From: Acidobacteriota bacterium
Lineage (GTDB): Bacteria; Acidobacteriota; Terriglobia; Acidiferrales; UBA7541
NCBI GenBank assembly: GCA_013289695.1
Contig: JABCZK010000015.1
Span: 26,447-90,446 of the forward strand
Reading direction: 5' to 3'
Length of the DNA: 64,000 nucleotides
Position numbers and translations under genes: made by a program. This document shows positions 53,189 through 61,807 of the stretch, in pieces. Under the pieces are notes generated by a model. The model saw only the letters and a list, made by a program, of their open reading frames with translations. It did not search any database and was not told the DNA's origin. Positions within the stretch are counted from its first letter, which is position 1. Every line of letters starts with the position of its first letter.

Positions 53189-53554
53189 TGTATCTCCTGG
53201 GAGCCGAAGCTCCGAAATTTGTGTCATACACCCTGGCGGGGTACGGCCAGTCTAAGTGCACGACGGATGCCATCCATTTCAGATCAAATTACCGATACGC
53301 CCACAGCCTCCATCGAGCTTGTTTTCAATAATATACAGCGCCATTCGTTCGTTGTGAAGAGGAATCATCCGCACGCCGTCCCATAATACGCAAGAAGATG
53401 ACATTTTATGGCACTCTAGATAGACTCGTTGCGGCGTTCTTGGTGAGCGACAACTGCCGGTGGCAACACTACTACTCTGCGACGTTACGAGGGAAGCAAC
53501 GCCCCCTCTGTTGCGATGCAAACTCATCCGCGATCCAGGGAGCAAGCGGCGACA
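53189..53554. other. Promoter region of pilin 3
   Basis: 366 bases upstream of pilin 3. Contains the candidate sigma-54 site at 53257-53272. No gene supported. Confidence 0.5.
53257..53272 (-). promoter_or_regulatory. Possible sigma-54 promoter of pilin 3
   Basis: Minus-strand TGGCAT-N5-GTGCA, two mismatches from consensus, at almost the same distance from its ATG (69 bases) as the site before pilin 1 (76 bases). Confidence 0.4.
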
Positions 53555-56224
53555 CTACCGCGTCTCTGTGCCGTAGAGACGGTCAATCATGCCAATTTGC
53601 GCCCGGATCAAAGCTTCGTTTTCATCGCGGATTCGAGGCGTCACGCGATTGTGCACGCCCTCCGGATCAGCCAAGAGATCATAGAAATAGTTCTTCTGGT
53701 TGACCGCATCCACGATGAAAAGACCTTCGCCGTCCCCGTCTAGAATTCCATACACCGGCGCGTAGCTGGAGGCAAGAAGATAGCGCTCACGCTCGTAAGC
53801 CGCCTGCTCTCGCAGCGTTTCCGTGAACAGGGGCCGGCCGAAGAGTTCGCGGTTGGTCGTGGGATGATGCCCGAGCAGATAGTAAAGGCTGGGCGTGATG
53901 TCCAGCGAAAACACGACCCTGCCGGCGTCGAAAGCAACCTGGTTGCGAAGCTGGGGCGGGAGGTGAATGATGAGCGGAATGCGGATCACTTCGGGGAAAA
54001 GAAAATCGGCATGACCGAAGCGGCCGAACTCACCGTAAGAATCTCCATGATCGGAAGTAACGATCACAATACTGTTGTCGTAGAGGCCGCGCGACTTCAA
54101 AAACTGGATGAACTGCCCGAACGCGCCGTCCATGCGCTGCACTTCGTCCGCGCTGATTTCGCGGCGGCTCTTGCCACTGCTCGATTGCTCTAGAGTTAGC
54201 GTGTGAATGTTCTGCGGCTGGGTATAGACAAATACCGGATTTTGTTTGTCGGACCTTGCGTCCAACTTGGTTTCAAGCTCACGCAGCGTGGCAACCAAGT
54301 CCAGCGTGCTCCAGCTCTTGCGGCTTTTCGGGGAGCTTAGTTGAGAGCCAGGCGCAGCAGCACCTGTGGCAACCGCATAGTCATAGTCACTCATGACCTT
54401 CAGATCGCTATCGAGTTCGGTCAGGGACGGAGACTTCGCGACGACGCGCTGCAAGATGGGATCGAGGCTGACGTAGCTGTGGTAACCCTCCTTCTCCGCC
54501 AGTTTCTGCAGGTTGTTCATGGGGTAGAAGGGCTCGATGTATTGCTTGTGCAACTGCATCGCTCCCACCCAAATAGCGGGTTCAGACAGCGCGGTGCCGG
54601 CGTAACGAGTAAATGCGTTCTCAAAAACTACGCTATCCTTCGCAAACGTGGCGAATTCCGGCGTAGTCGTGATCGCGGGGTTATACGGCGAAAGGAAATC
54701 GCGCCGCATACTATCTATTACAAAGATGAAAATGTTGGGTCGTGCGCCATTGGCAGGACGCAGATCGCTAACCAAGCGCAGGTCGGCTGGGCGTTGCGGC
54801 GCACGGATGTTCGTGCGGCTTTTCAGAAAGCTGTAAAAGCCGCTGAAATCGTGGCGTTCCACCGCGCGGGCCGCCAAAGCGTAGGCCGTATTGAACGAAA
54901 TATCGGAACCTGCGTAGGTTTCCAGCGAGTCCGACCAGCTATTTTCCGCGCTGGCCGAGACGACCTTCAGCACGGCCGCATCGCAGCCGAGGACGACGAG
55001 CAGGACCACGATGGCGGTGGCTACGCGCTTGATCCTCCAGCGAATGCCGGCCCAGCTGAAGGCAATCACCGCAAACGCCCACAGCAGCAGTACTGCGGTT
55101 TTCTGCAACACAAAATCCCAATCTCTCGTTGCCAATAGCGCGGGGATCAGATAAGCGGCTGCGCAGACAACCAGAACGACCAAGGCGCGCCGCCAAGCTC
55201 GATGCAGATTGCTTGTTCGGCGCACGCCATCGCGGGCGGCGACGCTCCGCGCTTTGGCCGCGGATCCGACGATGACGAAGAGCACGCAACCCGAAAAAAC
55301 CACCGAGAAGAGATCGGCTTGGCTGCCTTCGAATGAAATGGTTGGGAGCACGATCACCCGCAACACTTGGGCGCACAAAAACCAAGACACGAACAAGGCG
55401 GAAATCATGTATGCCTGGCGTGGCCAGGGCAAGCGGCGGCAGAGCTGTGCGAGCAAAAAGGACCCGATCCCGAAAGTCGAGAAGATGGCGGCGTGAAACA
55501 GCAGGCTTGCTCCCCACGCGCCGAGTAAATCGGATCCATGAGCCTGCCGCAAGTGCGTCAGTTGATGAAAGACACTGGCTGCTGCGAAAGCAGCCGCGAC
55601 GGCAATCGCGGCGACAAGGCTTGTTCCCAGGTCCAACGGTTGCCAGTCGTCTGAGTTGCCCCACAGGAGATGACGATCGGTGTGCTGTAGATCAATGGCG
55701 AGCAGCCAAACTAATGGAAATAGCGCCGTCATGCTCCAGACGTAACTGAAGATGTTGGGAGTGACGGTCGCCAAACCGTGACCGGCTAGTTGATACGCGC
55801 AGAAGGCCGCATTTAGAAACACGAATCCCAACGCCGACGCACGCGTCTTCGCGTCTCGCATCGCCGGAACCAGCGATACGGCCACAGCAGCCAGCAAGAC
55901 GCCGTACATGTCCGCATGGATCTGAACGAATAGGAATATCCAGTTCATGGCCGGATCGCGAAGAAAGCCCAAATAGGCGAACGGAATGTACAGCAGCAGG
56001 CAGTACACCGACGTCAGCAGGATGAACGCGGCGAAAAGTACGCGGGCACCGAAGAAAAACGCGAGCCAAACAGACTTGAAAATTACGGCGCGCGCCAAAT
56101 CGCGGTTCGAATGCTCTTGCTCTCCCGGCAAATATCGGGGGCGTTTTTGGCCGATGGCTTGAGCCGCAGGCGCATCTGATATGGGATTTACCGGCACGAC
56201 CTCAAATTCCGTACTTCTTGGCAT
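53555..56224 (-). CDS. Large membrane sulfatase/phosphotransferase (alkaline-phosphatase superfamily)
   Basis: 889 residues from the ATG at 56224, overlapping the pilR end by 23 bases. About ten membrane helices in the first 480 residues (for example AAFILLTSVYCLLLYIPFAY, VVLVVCAAAYLIPALLA) precede a soluble domain with IFIFVIDSMRRDFLSPYNP (metal-binding Asp), AGTALSEPAIWVG (candidate nucleophile region), SDHGDSYGEFG and VIRIPLIIHLP. Same superfamily as the 46898-48985 protein but with a much larger membrane half. The overlap with pilR suggests it belongs to the pil operon. Substrate unknown. Confidence 0.82.
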   Translation of the reverse strand: MPRSTEFEVVPVNPISDAPAAQAIGQKRPRYLPGEQEHSNRDLARAVIFKSVWLAFFFGARVLFAAFILLTSVYCLLLYIPFAYLGFLRDPAMNWIFLFVQIHADMYGVLLAAVAVSLVPAMRDAKTRASALGFVFLNAAFCAYQLAGHGLATVTPNIFSYVWSMTALFPLVWLLAIDLQHTDRHLLWGNSDDWQPLDLGTSLVAAIAVAAAFAAASVFHQLTHLRQAHGSDLLGAWGASLLFHAAIFSTFGIGSFLLAQLCRRLPWPRQAYMISALFVSWFLCAQVLRVIVLPTISFEGSQADLFSVVFSGCVLFVIVGSAAKARSVAARDGVRRTSNLHRAWRRALVVLVVCAAAYLIPALLATRDWDFVLQKTAVLLLWAFAVIAFSWAGIRWRIKRVATAIVVLLVVLGCDAAVLKVVSASAENSWSDSLETYAGSDISFNTAYALAARAVERHDFSGFYSFLKSRTNIRAPQRPADLRLVSDLRPANGARPNIFIFVIDSMRRDFLSPYNPAITTTPEFATFAKDSVVFENAFTRYAGTALSEPAIWVGAMQLHKQYIEPFYPMNNLQKLAEKEGYHSYVSLDPILQRVVAKSPSLTELDSDLKVMSDYDYAVATGAAAPGSQLSSPKSRKSWSTLDLVATLRELETKLDARSDKQNPVFVYTQPQNIHTLTLEQSSSGKSRREISADEVQRMDGAFGQFIQFLKSRGLYDNSIVIVTSDHGDSYGEFGRFGHADFLFPEVIRIPLIIHLPPQLRNQVAFDAGRVVFSLDITPSLYYLLGHHPTTNRELFGRPLFTETLREQAAYERERYLLASSYAPVYGILDGDGEGLFIVDAVNQKNYFYDLLADPEGVHNRVTPRIRDENEALIRAQIGMIDRLYGTETR

Positions 56225-57599
56225 AGTGACGGAAGGAGCGGTACGACATCTTGAGCGTCTCGGCGGCACGCGTACGCACTCCGCCGGAACGTTCCATGGC
56301 GGCGAGCAAGAAGGAGCGCTCGAGCTTCTGAATGTAAACTTCGAGATCAATACCTTCGACAGGGAGGATGGAACCGTCGCCGTGACCGTTCCCGTTTCCG
56401 GAATGCTGTGAGACCGCTTCCTGGTAGTGGTCGCGGATACGCGCGGGCAAGGCTTCGGCGGAAATGCGCGGCGAGGCTTCCAGGGCGACGGCGCGCTCGA
56501 TGGTGTTCTCGAGTTCACGGACGTTGCCGGGCCAGTCGTAAACTTCCAGGCGGCGCATGGCTTCGGGCTCGATGGCTTCAATCTTTTTGTTCATGGATTT
56601 GGAATAGCGATCCAGGAAGGAGCGCGCGAGCAGCGGGATGTCTTCGCGGCGTTCGCGCAGGGCCGGGAGATGGATCGGGATCACGCTGAGGCGATAGTAA
56701 AGGTCCTCGCGGAAGCGGCCTTCGGCGATTTCCTTGGCGAAGTCTTTATTGGTGGCGGCGATGACGCGCACGTCCACATCGCTCTCTTCGGTGCTGCCGA
56801 GCGGCCGGACTTTTCCCTCTTGCAGAACGCGGTAGAGCTTCACCTGCATGGTCAAGCTCATGTTGCCGATTTCGTCCATGAAGAGCGTGCCGCCATCCGC
56901 GGCTTGAAAAAGGCCGCGGCGATTTTCGTTTGCGCCGGTGAAAGAACCGCGCAGATAGCCGAAGAGTTCGGATTCGAGCAAGGTTTCTGGGAACGCGCCG
57001 CAATTAATGGTGATGAAGGGAGCTTTGGCGCGCGAACTATTCTCATGGATGGCGCGCGCGACGAGTTCCTTACCCGTGCCGCTTTCTCCGGTGATGAGCA
57101 CGCGGCTGGACTGCGGGGCGATGGTTTCGATCAGGTCGAAAAGATCGCGCATTTTGGGGCTGGCGCCGATAATGTGGTCGAAACCGGTGAAGCGGCGGAG
57201 CTGGCGGCGCAACTCGCCGGCTTCCTTGCGCAGGGCCTGATTTTCCGCGATGCGCTTGACGGCCGGACGAAGCTCGTCGAGCAGACGGTCGCCTTTCACA
57301 ACGTAGCGGTCGGCGCCAAAATTCACGGCGTCAATCGCGGTGTCCACGGTGGGCACGCCGGTAATCAGGATAAAAATTGTGCTGGGCGAGACTTCCTTCG
57401 AATATTGCAGGAGCTCGACGCCGTTCATATCCGGCATGCAGATGTCGGAGATGACGATGTCGAAGATCTGCGCGGCGAGGCGGCGCTTGGCGGCCTGACC
57501 GTTGGAAACGACCTCGACCTTGTGACCTTCCTTGCGGAAACTGATTTCCAGCAATTCGGAGATGGAGGGTTCGTCGTCAACGACCAACAGGTGGGCCAT
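56202..57599 (-). CDS. pilR: Sigma-54 activator response regulator, PilR type
   Basis: 465 residues. Receiver domain with phosphoacceptor Asp52 (SDICMPDMNG). AAA+ domain with Walker A GESGTGKE (171-178), the GAFTGA-loop here as GSFTGA (218-223), Walker B GGTLFMDEIGN and the arginine-finger region (RFREDLYYRL). A C-terminal Fis-type HTH (RTRAAETLKMSYRSFRHYAK) follows. Activates sigma-54 promoters, classically pilA. Seven bases separate it from the kinase gene upstream. Confidence 0.93.
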   Translation of the reverse strand: MAHLLVVDDEPSISELLEISFRKEGHKVEVVSNGQAAKRRLAAQIFDIVISDICMPDMNGVELLQYSKEVSPSTIFILITGVPTVDTAIDAVNFGADRYVVKGDRLLDELRPAVKRIAENQALRKEAGELRRQLRRFTGFDHIIGASPKMRDLFDLIETIAPQSSRVLITGESGTGKELVARAIHENSSRAKAPFITINCGAFPETLLESELFGYLRGSFTGANENRRGLFQAADGGTLFMDEIGNMSLTMQVKLYRVLQEGKVRPLGSTEESDVDVRVIAATNKDFAKEIAEGRFREDLYYRLSVIPIHLPALRERREDIPLLARSFLDRYSKSMNKKIEAIEPEAMRRLEVYDWPGNVRELENTIERAVALEASPRISAEALPARIRDHYQEAVSQHSGNGNGHGDGSILPVEGIDLEVYIQKLERSFLLAAMERSGGVRTRAAETLKMSYRSFRHYAKKYGI

Positions 57600-57605
57600 G
57601 GCGCG

Positions 57606-59288
57606 TTACCCCTTCCCTACTACGTGAAGGTGCTCGTCATGTTCGCGGACATCCTGCGGTTTGGGCGCGCGGGCGCGTACGGCGCGCGGTAATTGGACGA
57701 TAAACTCCGCGCCGGAGCCTTCCTGGGCTTCGACGCGGATGCGTCCGCGATGCGCCTGCAAAATTTGATAGACGACGGCCAAACCCAACCCGGTGCCTCC
57801 GGTAAATCCCGACTGAAAGGGCTCGAAAATGCGGGTGGCCTGCGCCGGGTCAATGCCAATGCCGGTGTCGCCAATTTGAATGCGCGCCCAGTTTTCTTCG
57901 GCGTCGATCCTAACGGTGAGCACACCGCCGGCGGGCATGGCGCGCAGGGCGTTGTTGCAGAGATTCCAGAAGACTTGTTTCAAGGCGTCGCGATCGGCGC
58001 GCGCGCGCAGGCTGCGGACTTTGAACTGGCGAACGATGCTGAGCTTGCCCGCAGCGGCGGCATCGTGTTCGAGGAGCAGCAGGGTTTCCTCGATTAAAGG
58101 AACGACATCAATGTCGGCGAAGTGGTAGGTCTTCACGCGGGAATAATCCAGGAAGTCGGTGATGATCTGGTTGAGGCGCTGGGATTCGCGGCTGACGATG
58201 TGCACGAGCTTCTTGTCGTCTTCATCGAGCGGCGCGAGGCGGGCGAGTTCTTTCAGCGCGCCGGTCATGGCCGTTAAAGGCTGGCGAATTTCGTGAGCGA
58301 TGGCGGCGGAGAGACGGCCGAGCGCGGCCATACGTTCGGTGGTGACGACTTCCTTTTCCAGGCGCTTGAGTTCGGTCAGATCCTGGAAGTTATAGACGAA
58401 GCCCATATTCTGGTTTTGCGCGGTGCGCAACGGCGAAATCGAAAGGCCGAGGAAGCGCGTGGCTCCGTCGGAGGTCTTGTATTCAATTTCCTTGCGGGCG
58501 GCGAGGGGATTGCCCTGCTCGTCATGTTCCACCGGCCAGAAGCCCGGGAAAATGTCGGCAATTTTCTCACCGCGACGCAGGCCCAGGCCGGCACCCGTGA
58601 TTTCAGCGCCGGCGCGATTCATCACCAGAATGCGGCCTTCCATATCGGTGGTGAGCAGTCCGCCGCGCATGGATTCAATGATGTCCTGATTGAAAGTTTG
58701 CAGGTCTTTCAGTTCCTCGCTTTTGGCTTCGAGCTCGACGCCTTTCTTGCGCAGCGTCTGGGCCAGCAGGCTGCCCAGGTAGGCTACGGCGAAAAACGCG
58801 AACAGATTGCTGGCGAGCCAGGAATCCAGGGCGCGCAACGTGGGCGTGGAGGCCGCCGTGCGCGGGATGGCGCCGTAGTAGGTGAGCTCCAGTGCTCCGC
58901 CCAAGAGAACGAACGCGAATCCGGCGACGATGAAAACGCCGCGGCGCGAAAATAAAACGCTGGCCATCAGGATAGCGAGCAGGTAGAGCGAGACGAAGTA
59001 ACTATCCTGCATGCCCGTGGCGTAGACCACCCCAGTAACCATCAGCAAGTCGCCAGCGATCTGCAGGGGCGCGTGCCAGCGCGCGAGCGGCACCCAGCGC
59101 CTGAGGATGACGTAGAAAATAGCGAGGGTGTACCAAAGCGCGATCAATTGCACAAAGGAACGAACCGGCAGAGGCATGGGCGTGAGATGCCGCGCGGCGA
59201 TGACAATGCTCACGAGGAAGGTAATGGCTAGGAAACGGACCCGACCCAGCCACGCTAGCCATTCACTCACATTGGGTGTGGACTTCAT
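57606..59288 (-). CDS. pilS: Membrane sensor histidine kinase, PilS type
   Basis: 560 residues. Six membrane helices (about 18-185), a PAS domain (about 200-310; LTTDMEGRILVMNRAGAEIT), a HisKA domain with the phospho-His in IAHEIRQPLTAM, and a GHKL ATPase (WNLCNNALRAMPAGG, GDTGIGIDPA, GGTGLGLAVVYQI). Fits the PilS plan, in which helix contacts report on pilin levels in the membrane. Same operon as pilR. Confidence 0.92.
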   Translation of the reverse strand: MKSTPNVSEWLAWLGRVRFLAITFLVSIVIAARHLTPMPLPVRSFVQLIALWYTLAIFYVILRRWVPLARWHAPLQIAGDLLMVTGVVYATGMQDSYFVSLYLLAILMASVLFSRRGVFIVAGFAFVLLGGALELTYYGAIPRTAASTPTLRALDSWLASNLFAFFAVAYLGSLLAQTLRKKGVELEAKSEELKDLQTFNQDIIESMRGGLLTTDMEGRILVMNRAGAEITGAGLGLRRGEKIADIFPGFWPVEHDEQGNPLAARKEIEYKTSDGATRFLGLSISPLRTAQNQNMGFVYNFQDLTELKRLEKEVVTTERMAALGRLSAAIAHEIRQPLTAMTGALKELARLAPLDEDDKKLVHIVSRESQRLNQIITDFLDYSRVKTYHFADIDVVPLIEETLLLLEHDAAAAGKLSIVRQFKVRSLRARADRDALKQVFWNLCNNALRAMPAGGVLTVRIDAEENWARIQIGDTGIGIDPAQATRIFEPFQSGFTGGTGLGLAVVYQILQAHRGRIRVEAQEGSGAEFIVQLPRAVRARAPKPQDVREHDEHLHVVGKG

Positions 59289-59423
59289 TTCAGATTTTTC
59301 ACCGCGCTTCGAGCGCCAACTGCGCTGTGTCCTCTACTCCGGCCGCGCTGCGAAAGCCGCCCAGCCCATCCGCAAGCGCCCCGCGAACGAGGCGCTTGCG
59401 TGCGCGCGAGCGCCGCACGGGTT

Positions 59424-60638
59424 CTAGTGGCCCGCCAGTTTTCCGATCAAGGAGAACAAAGGCAGGTACATCGAAATAACGATGCCACCGACGACCACGC
59501 CCAGAACGACGATCATGATGGGCTCCATGGCGGTCAGCAGGTCTTTCACGGCCGCGTCCACTTCATCCTCGTAAAAGTCCGCGATTTTCTGGAGCATGGC
59601 GTCCATCGCGCCGGTTTGTTCGCCGACGCCGATCATCTGGGTGACCATGCCGGGAAATACTCCGGTGTCTTTCAGAGGGTCAACCAGCGAGCGCCCGGCT
59701 TCGACGGCTTTGCGCGTCGCAGTGATGGCGCGCTCGACGACGGCGTTACCCGAGGTGCGCGCGGTAATGTCCAGACCTTCGAGAATAGGTACGCCGCTGG
59801 AGATCAAGGTGCCGAGAGTGCGGGTGAAACGCGCCACGGCGATTTTTCTCATCAGCGGGCCGATCAGCGGAATCTTCAGAATCACGGAGTCAATCGCCAG
59901 GCGGCCTTGCGGCGTGCCGTACCAGGATTTCAAGGCGAACACGGTTCCGGCGAAAAACGCAGCGATGATCAACCCGTAGATGCTGCCGACGAAGTTGCTG
60001 AGCATGATCACGATGCGCGTGGGAAGCGGCAGATCCACACCCAAGCCGTTGAATAGTTGGGTGAAAATCGGAACGACTTTCCACAGCAACAAAATGATGA
60101 CACCGCCGGCGATGCCCAAGACGGCGGCCGGGTAGATCATGGCGGATTGCACGGCGCGCTTGAGCTTGACGTTCTTTTCGATGTAGCTGGAGAGGCGCTG
60201 GAGAATGGTGTCCAGAATACCGCCCGTCTCCCCGGCTTCGACCATGTTGTAGTAGAGAGGGTCGAAGACCTTCTCGTACAGCTTCATGGAGGCGGACAAA
60301 GTGGCGCCGCCTTCGACGGAGGCGCGCACGCCGTTGAGAATCTTCTGGAAGGCGATGTTCTCCTGCTGTCCAGCAAGAATCTCCAGGCACTGCACCAGGG
60401 GCAGACCGGCGTCAATCATGACCGAGAACTGGCGCGTGAAAATGGCCAATTCCTTGGAGTCCACGCCGCTGCCCCCGAAGGAAGGGATATTGAATTCCCT
60501 GCCCTTCTCGGAGAGCTTGCTGACGTTGATCTGCTCCCGCGTCAGCGTGGCCTTCACTTCGGCCTTGGTGCCCGCCGTGCGTTCTCCCTGGACAGTCGCG
60601 CCCATCTTGTTGGTTCCGCGATATGTAAATACCGGCAT
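59424..60638 (-). CDS. pilC: Type IV pilus platform protein PilC
   Basis: 404 residues. Two T2SSF domains (about 65-190 and 270-395) with IFTRQFSVMIDAGLPLVQCL, then FTRTLGTLISSGVPILEGL, and helices such as YPAAVLGIAGGVIILLLW. N-terminal MPVFTYRGTNKMGATVQGER is typical for PilC. Inner-membrane platform for PilB and PilT. It follows pilT with a 42-base gap. Confidence 0.94.
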   Translation of the reverse strand: MPVFTYRGTNKMGATVQGERTAGTKAEVKATLTREQINVSKLSEKGREFNIPSFGGSGVDSKELAIFTRQFSVMIDAGLPLVQCLEILAGQQENIAFQKILNGVRASVEGGATLSASMKLYEKVFDPLYYNMVEAGETGGILDTILQRLSSYIEKNVKLKRAVQSAMIYPAAVLGIAGGVIILLLWKVVPIFTQLFNGLGVDLPLPTRIVIMLSNFVGSIYGLIIAAFFAGTVFALKSWYGTPQGRLAIDSVILKIPLIGPLMRKIAVARFTRTLGTLISSGVPILEGLDITARTSGNAVVERAITATRKAVEAGRSLVDPLKDTGVFPGMVTQMIGVGEQTGAMDAMLQKIADFYEDEVDAAVKDLLTAMEPIMIVVLGVVVGGIVISMYLPLFSLIGKLAGH

Positions 60639-60680
60639 GACTAGATACCTCCTCTTAAACTATCTCACTTGCTAGCTCGC

Positions 60681-61796
60681 TCACCGGCGGACAGGAACCT
60701 TGCCGCCACCCTGCTGCGGCGAGGTCACTCCGCGGTTGATAAGGTCCTGCAATTCATCTGGATTCGAAGAGCGTGCCAGCCCCACTTCCAGCGTGATGTG
60801 CTTCTGGAAATAGGCGTTGGCTAGGCTCTGGTTAAACGTCTGCATCCCGGACGCACCCGTGCCGGTCTGCATGGCTGAATAAATCTGGTGAATCTTGTCT
60901 TCGCGAATCAGGTTGCGAATGGCGGCGGTGGGGATCAGGATTTCCATCACCATGGCGCGGCCGCGGCCGTCCACTCTGGGAAGCAAGGATTGGCAAAGAA
61001 TGCCTTCCAACACCATGGAGAGTTGCGCGCGCACTTGGGGCTGCTGGTGCGCGGGGAAAACGTCCACGATACGGTTGATGGTGGAAACGGCCGAATTGGT
61101 GTGCAAGGTGGCAAAGGTCAAGTGGCCAGTTTCCGCGATGCGCAGAGCGGATTCGATGGTTTCCAGATCGCGCATTTCGCCGATGAGCACGACGTCGGGG
61201 TCTTCACGCAGCGCGGCGCGCAACGAATTCGAGAACGAGTGCGTATCGGAGTGCACTTCGCGCTGATTGACCAGGCACTTCTTGTGGTTGTGCAGGAATT
61301 CGATGGGGTCTTCGATGGTGATCATGTGCTCTTCATGTTCGTTGTTGATTTTGTCGAGCATGGCCGCGAGCGTGGTGGATTTTCCGGAACCCGTGGGCCC
61401 GGTAACAAGCACCAGTCCGCGCGGCTTATCGCAGAGGCCGCGAACCACGTTGGGCAGCCCCAACGCGTCGAAGGTTTTGATCTCCCAAGGAATGGTACGG
61501 AAGACGGCGGCGACCGCGCCGCGCTGATGGAAGATGTTGCCGCGGAAACGCGCCAGGCTCTTCAAGCCGAAGGAAAAGTCGAGCTCCAGGTTTTCCTCCA
61601 GGCGGTGCTTCTGCACGTCGGTGAGCACGCTGTAGGCGAGGGCTTTGGTGTCCGCCGCGGTAAGCGGAGGCATATCCAGCGGACGCAATTTTCCGTGCAC
61701 GCGAATGCGCGGCGCGCTGTTGGTGGAGAGGTGCAAGTCGCTGCCGGACATTTCGATCATCTTCTTCAAGAGTTCGCTTAATGTGATGCCAGCCAT
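60681..61796 (-). CDS. pilT: Pilus retraction ATPase PilT
   Basis: 371 residues from the ATG at 61796 (GGAGG, 4-base spacer). N-terminal PAS-like domain (MSGSDLHLSTNSAPRIRVHG), Walker A GPTGSGKSTT, Walker B LIGEMRDLETIESAL, His box (HTNSAVSTINRIVDVF) and the retraction motif AIRNLIRE that is specific to PilT. Drives pilus retraction and twitching. 11 bases after pilB. Confidence 0.96.
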   Translation of the reverse strand: MAGITLSELLKKMIEMSGSDLHLSTNSAPRIRVHGKLRPLDMPPLTAADTKALAYSVLTDVQKHRLEENLELDFSFGLKSLARFRGNIFHQRGAVAAVFRTIPWEIKTFDALGLPNVVRGLCDKPRGLVLVTGPTGSGKSTTLAAMLDKINNEHEEHMITIEDPIEFLHNHKKCLVNQREVHSDTHSFSNSLRAALREDPDVVLIGEMRDLETIESALRIAETGHLTFATLHTNSAVSTINRIVDVFPAHQQPQVRAQLSMVLEGILCQSLLPRVDGRGRAMVMEILIPTAAIRNLIREDKIHQIYSAMQTGTGASGMQTFNQSLANAYFQKHITLEVGLARSSNPDELQDLINRGVTSPQQGGGKVPVRR

Positions 61797-61807
61797 ATTT
61801 CCTCCGC

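Noticed and set aside
56225..56581. N-terminal extension of the large membrane sulfatase-like protein
   Set aside because: It lies entirely within the pilR gene in another frame and is Pro/Ser/Arg-rich shadow sequence.
56427..57692. A 421-codon open frame opposite pilR
   Set aside because: Same reason: antisense shadow of a clear response regulator.
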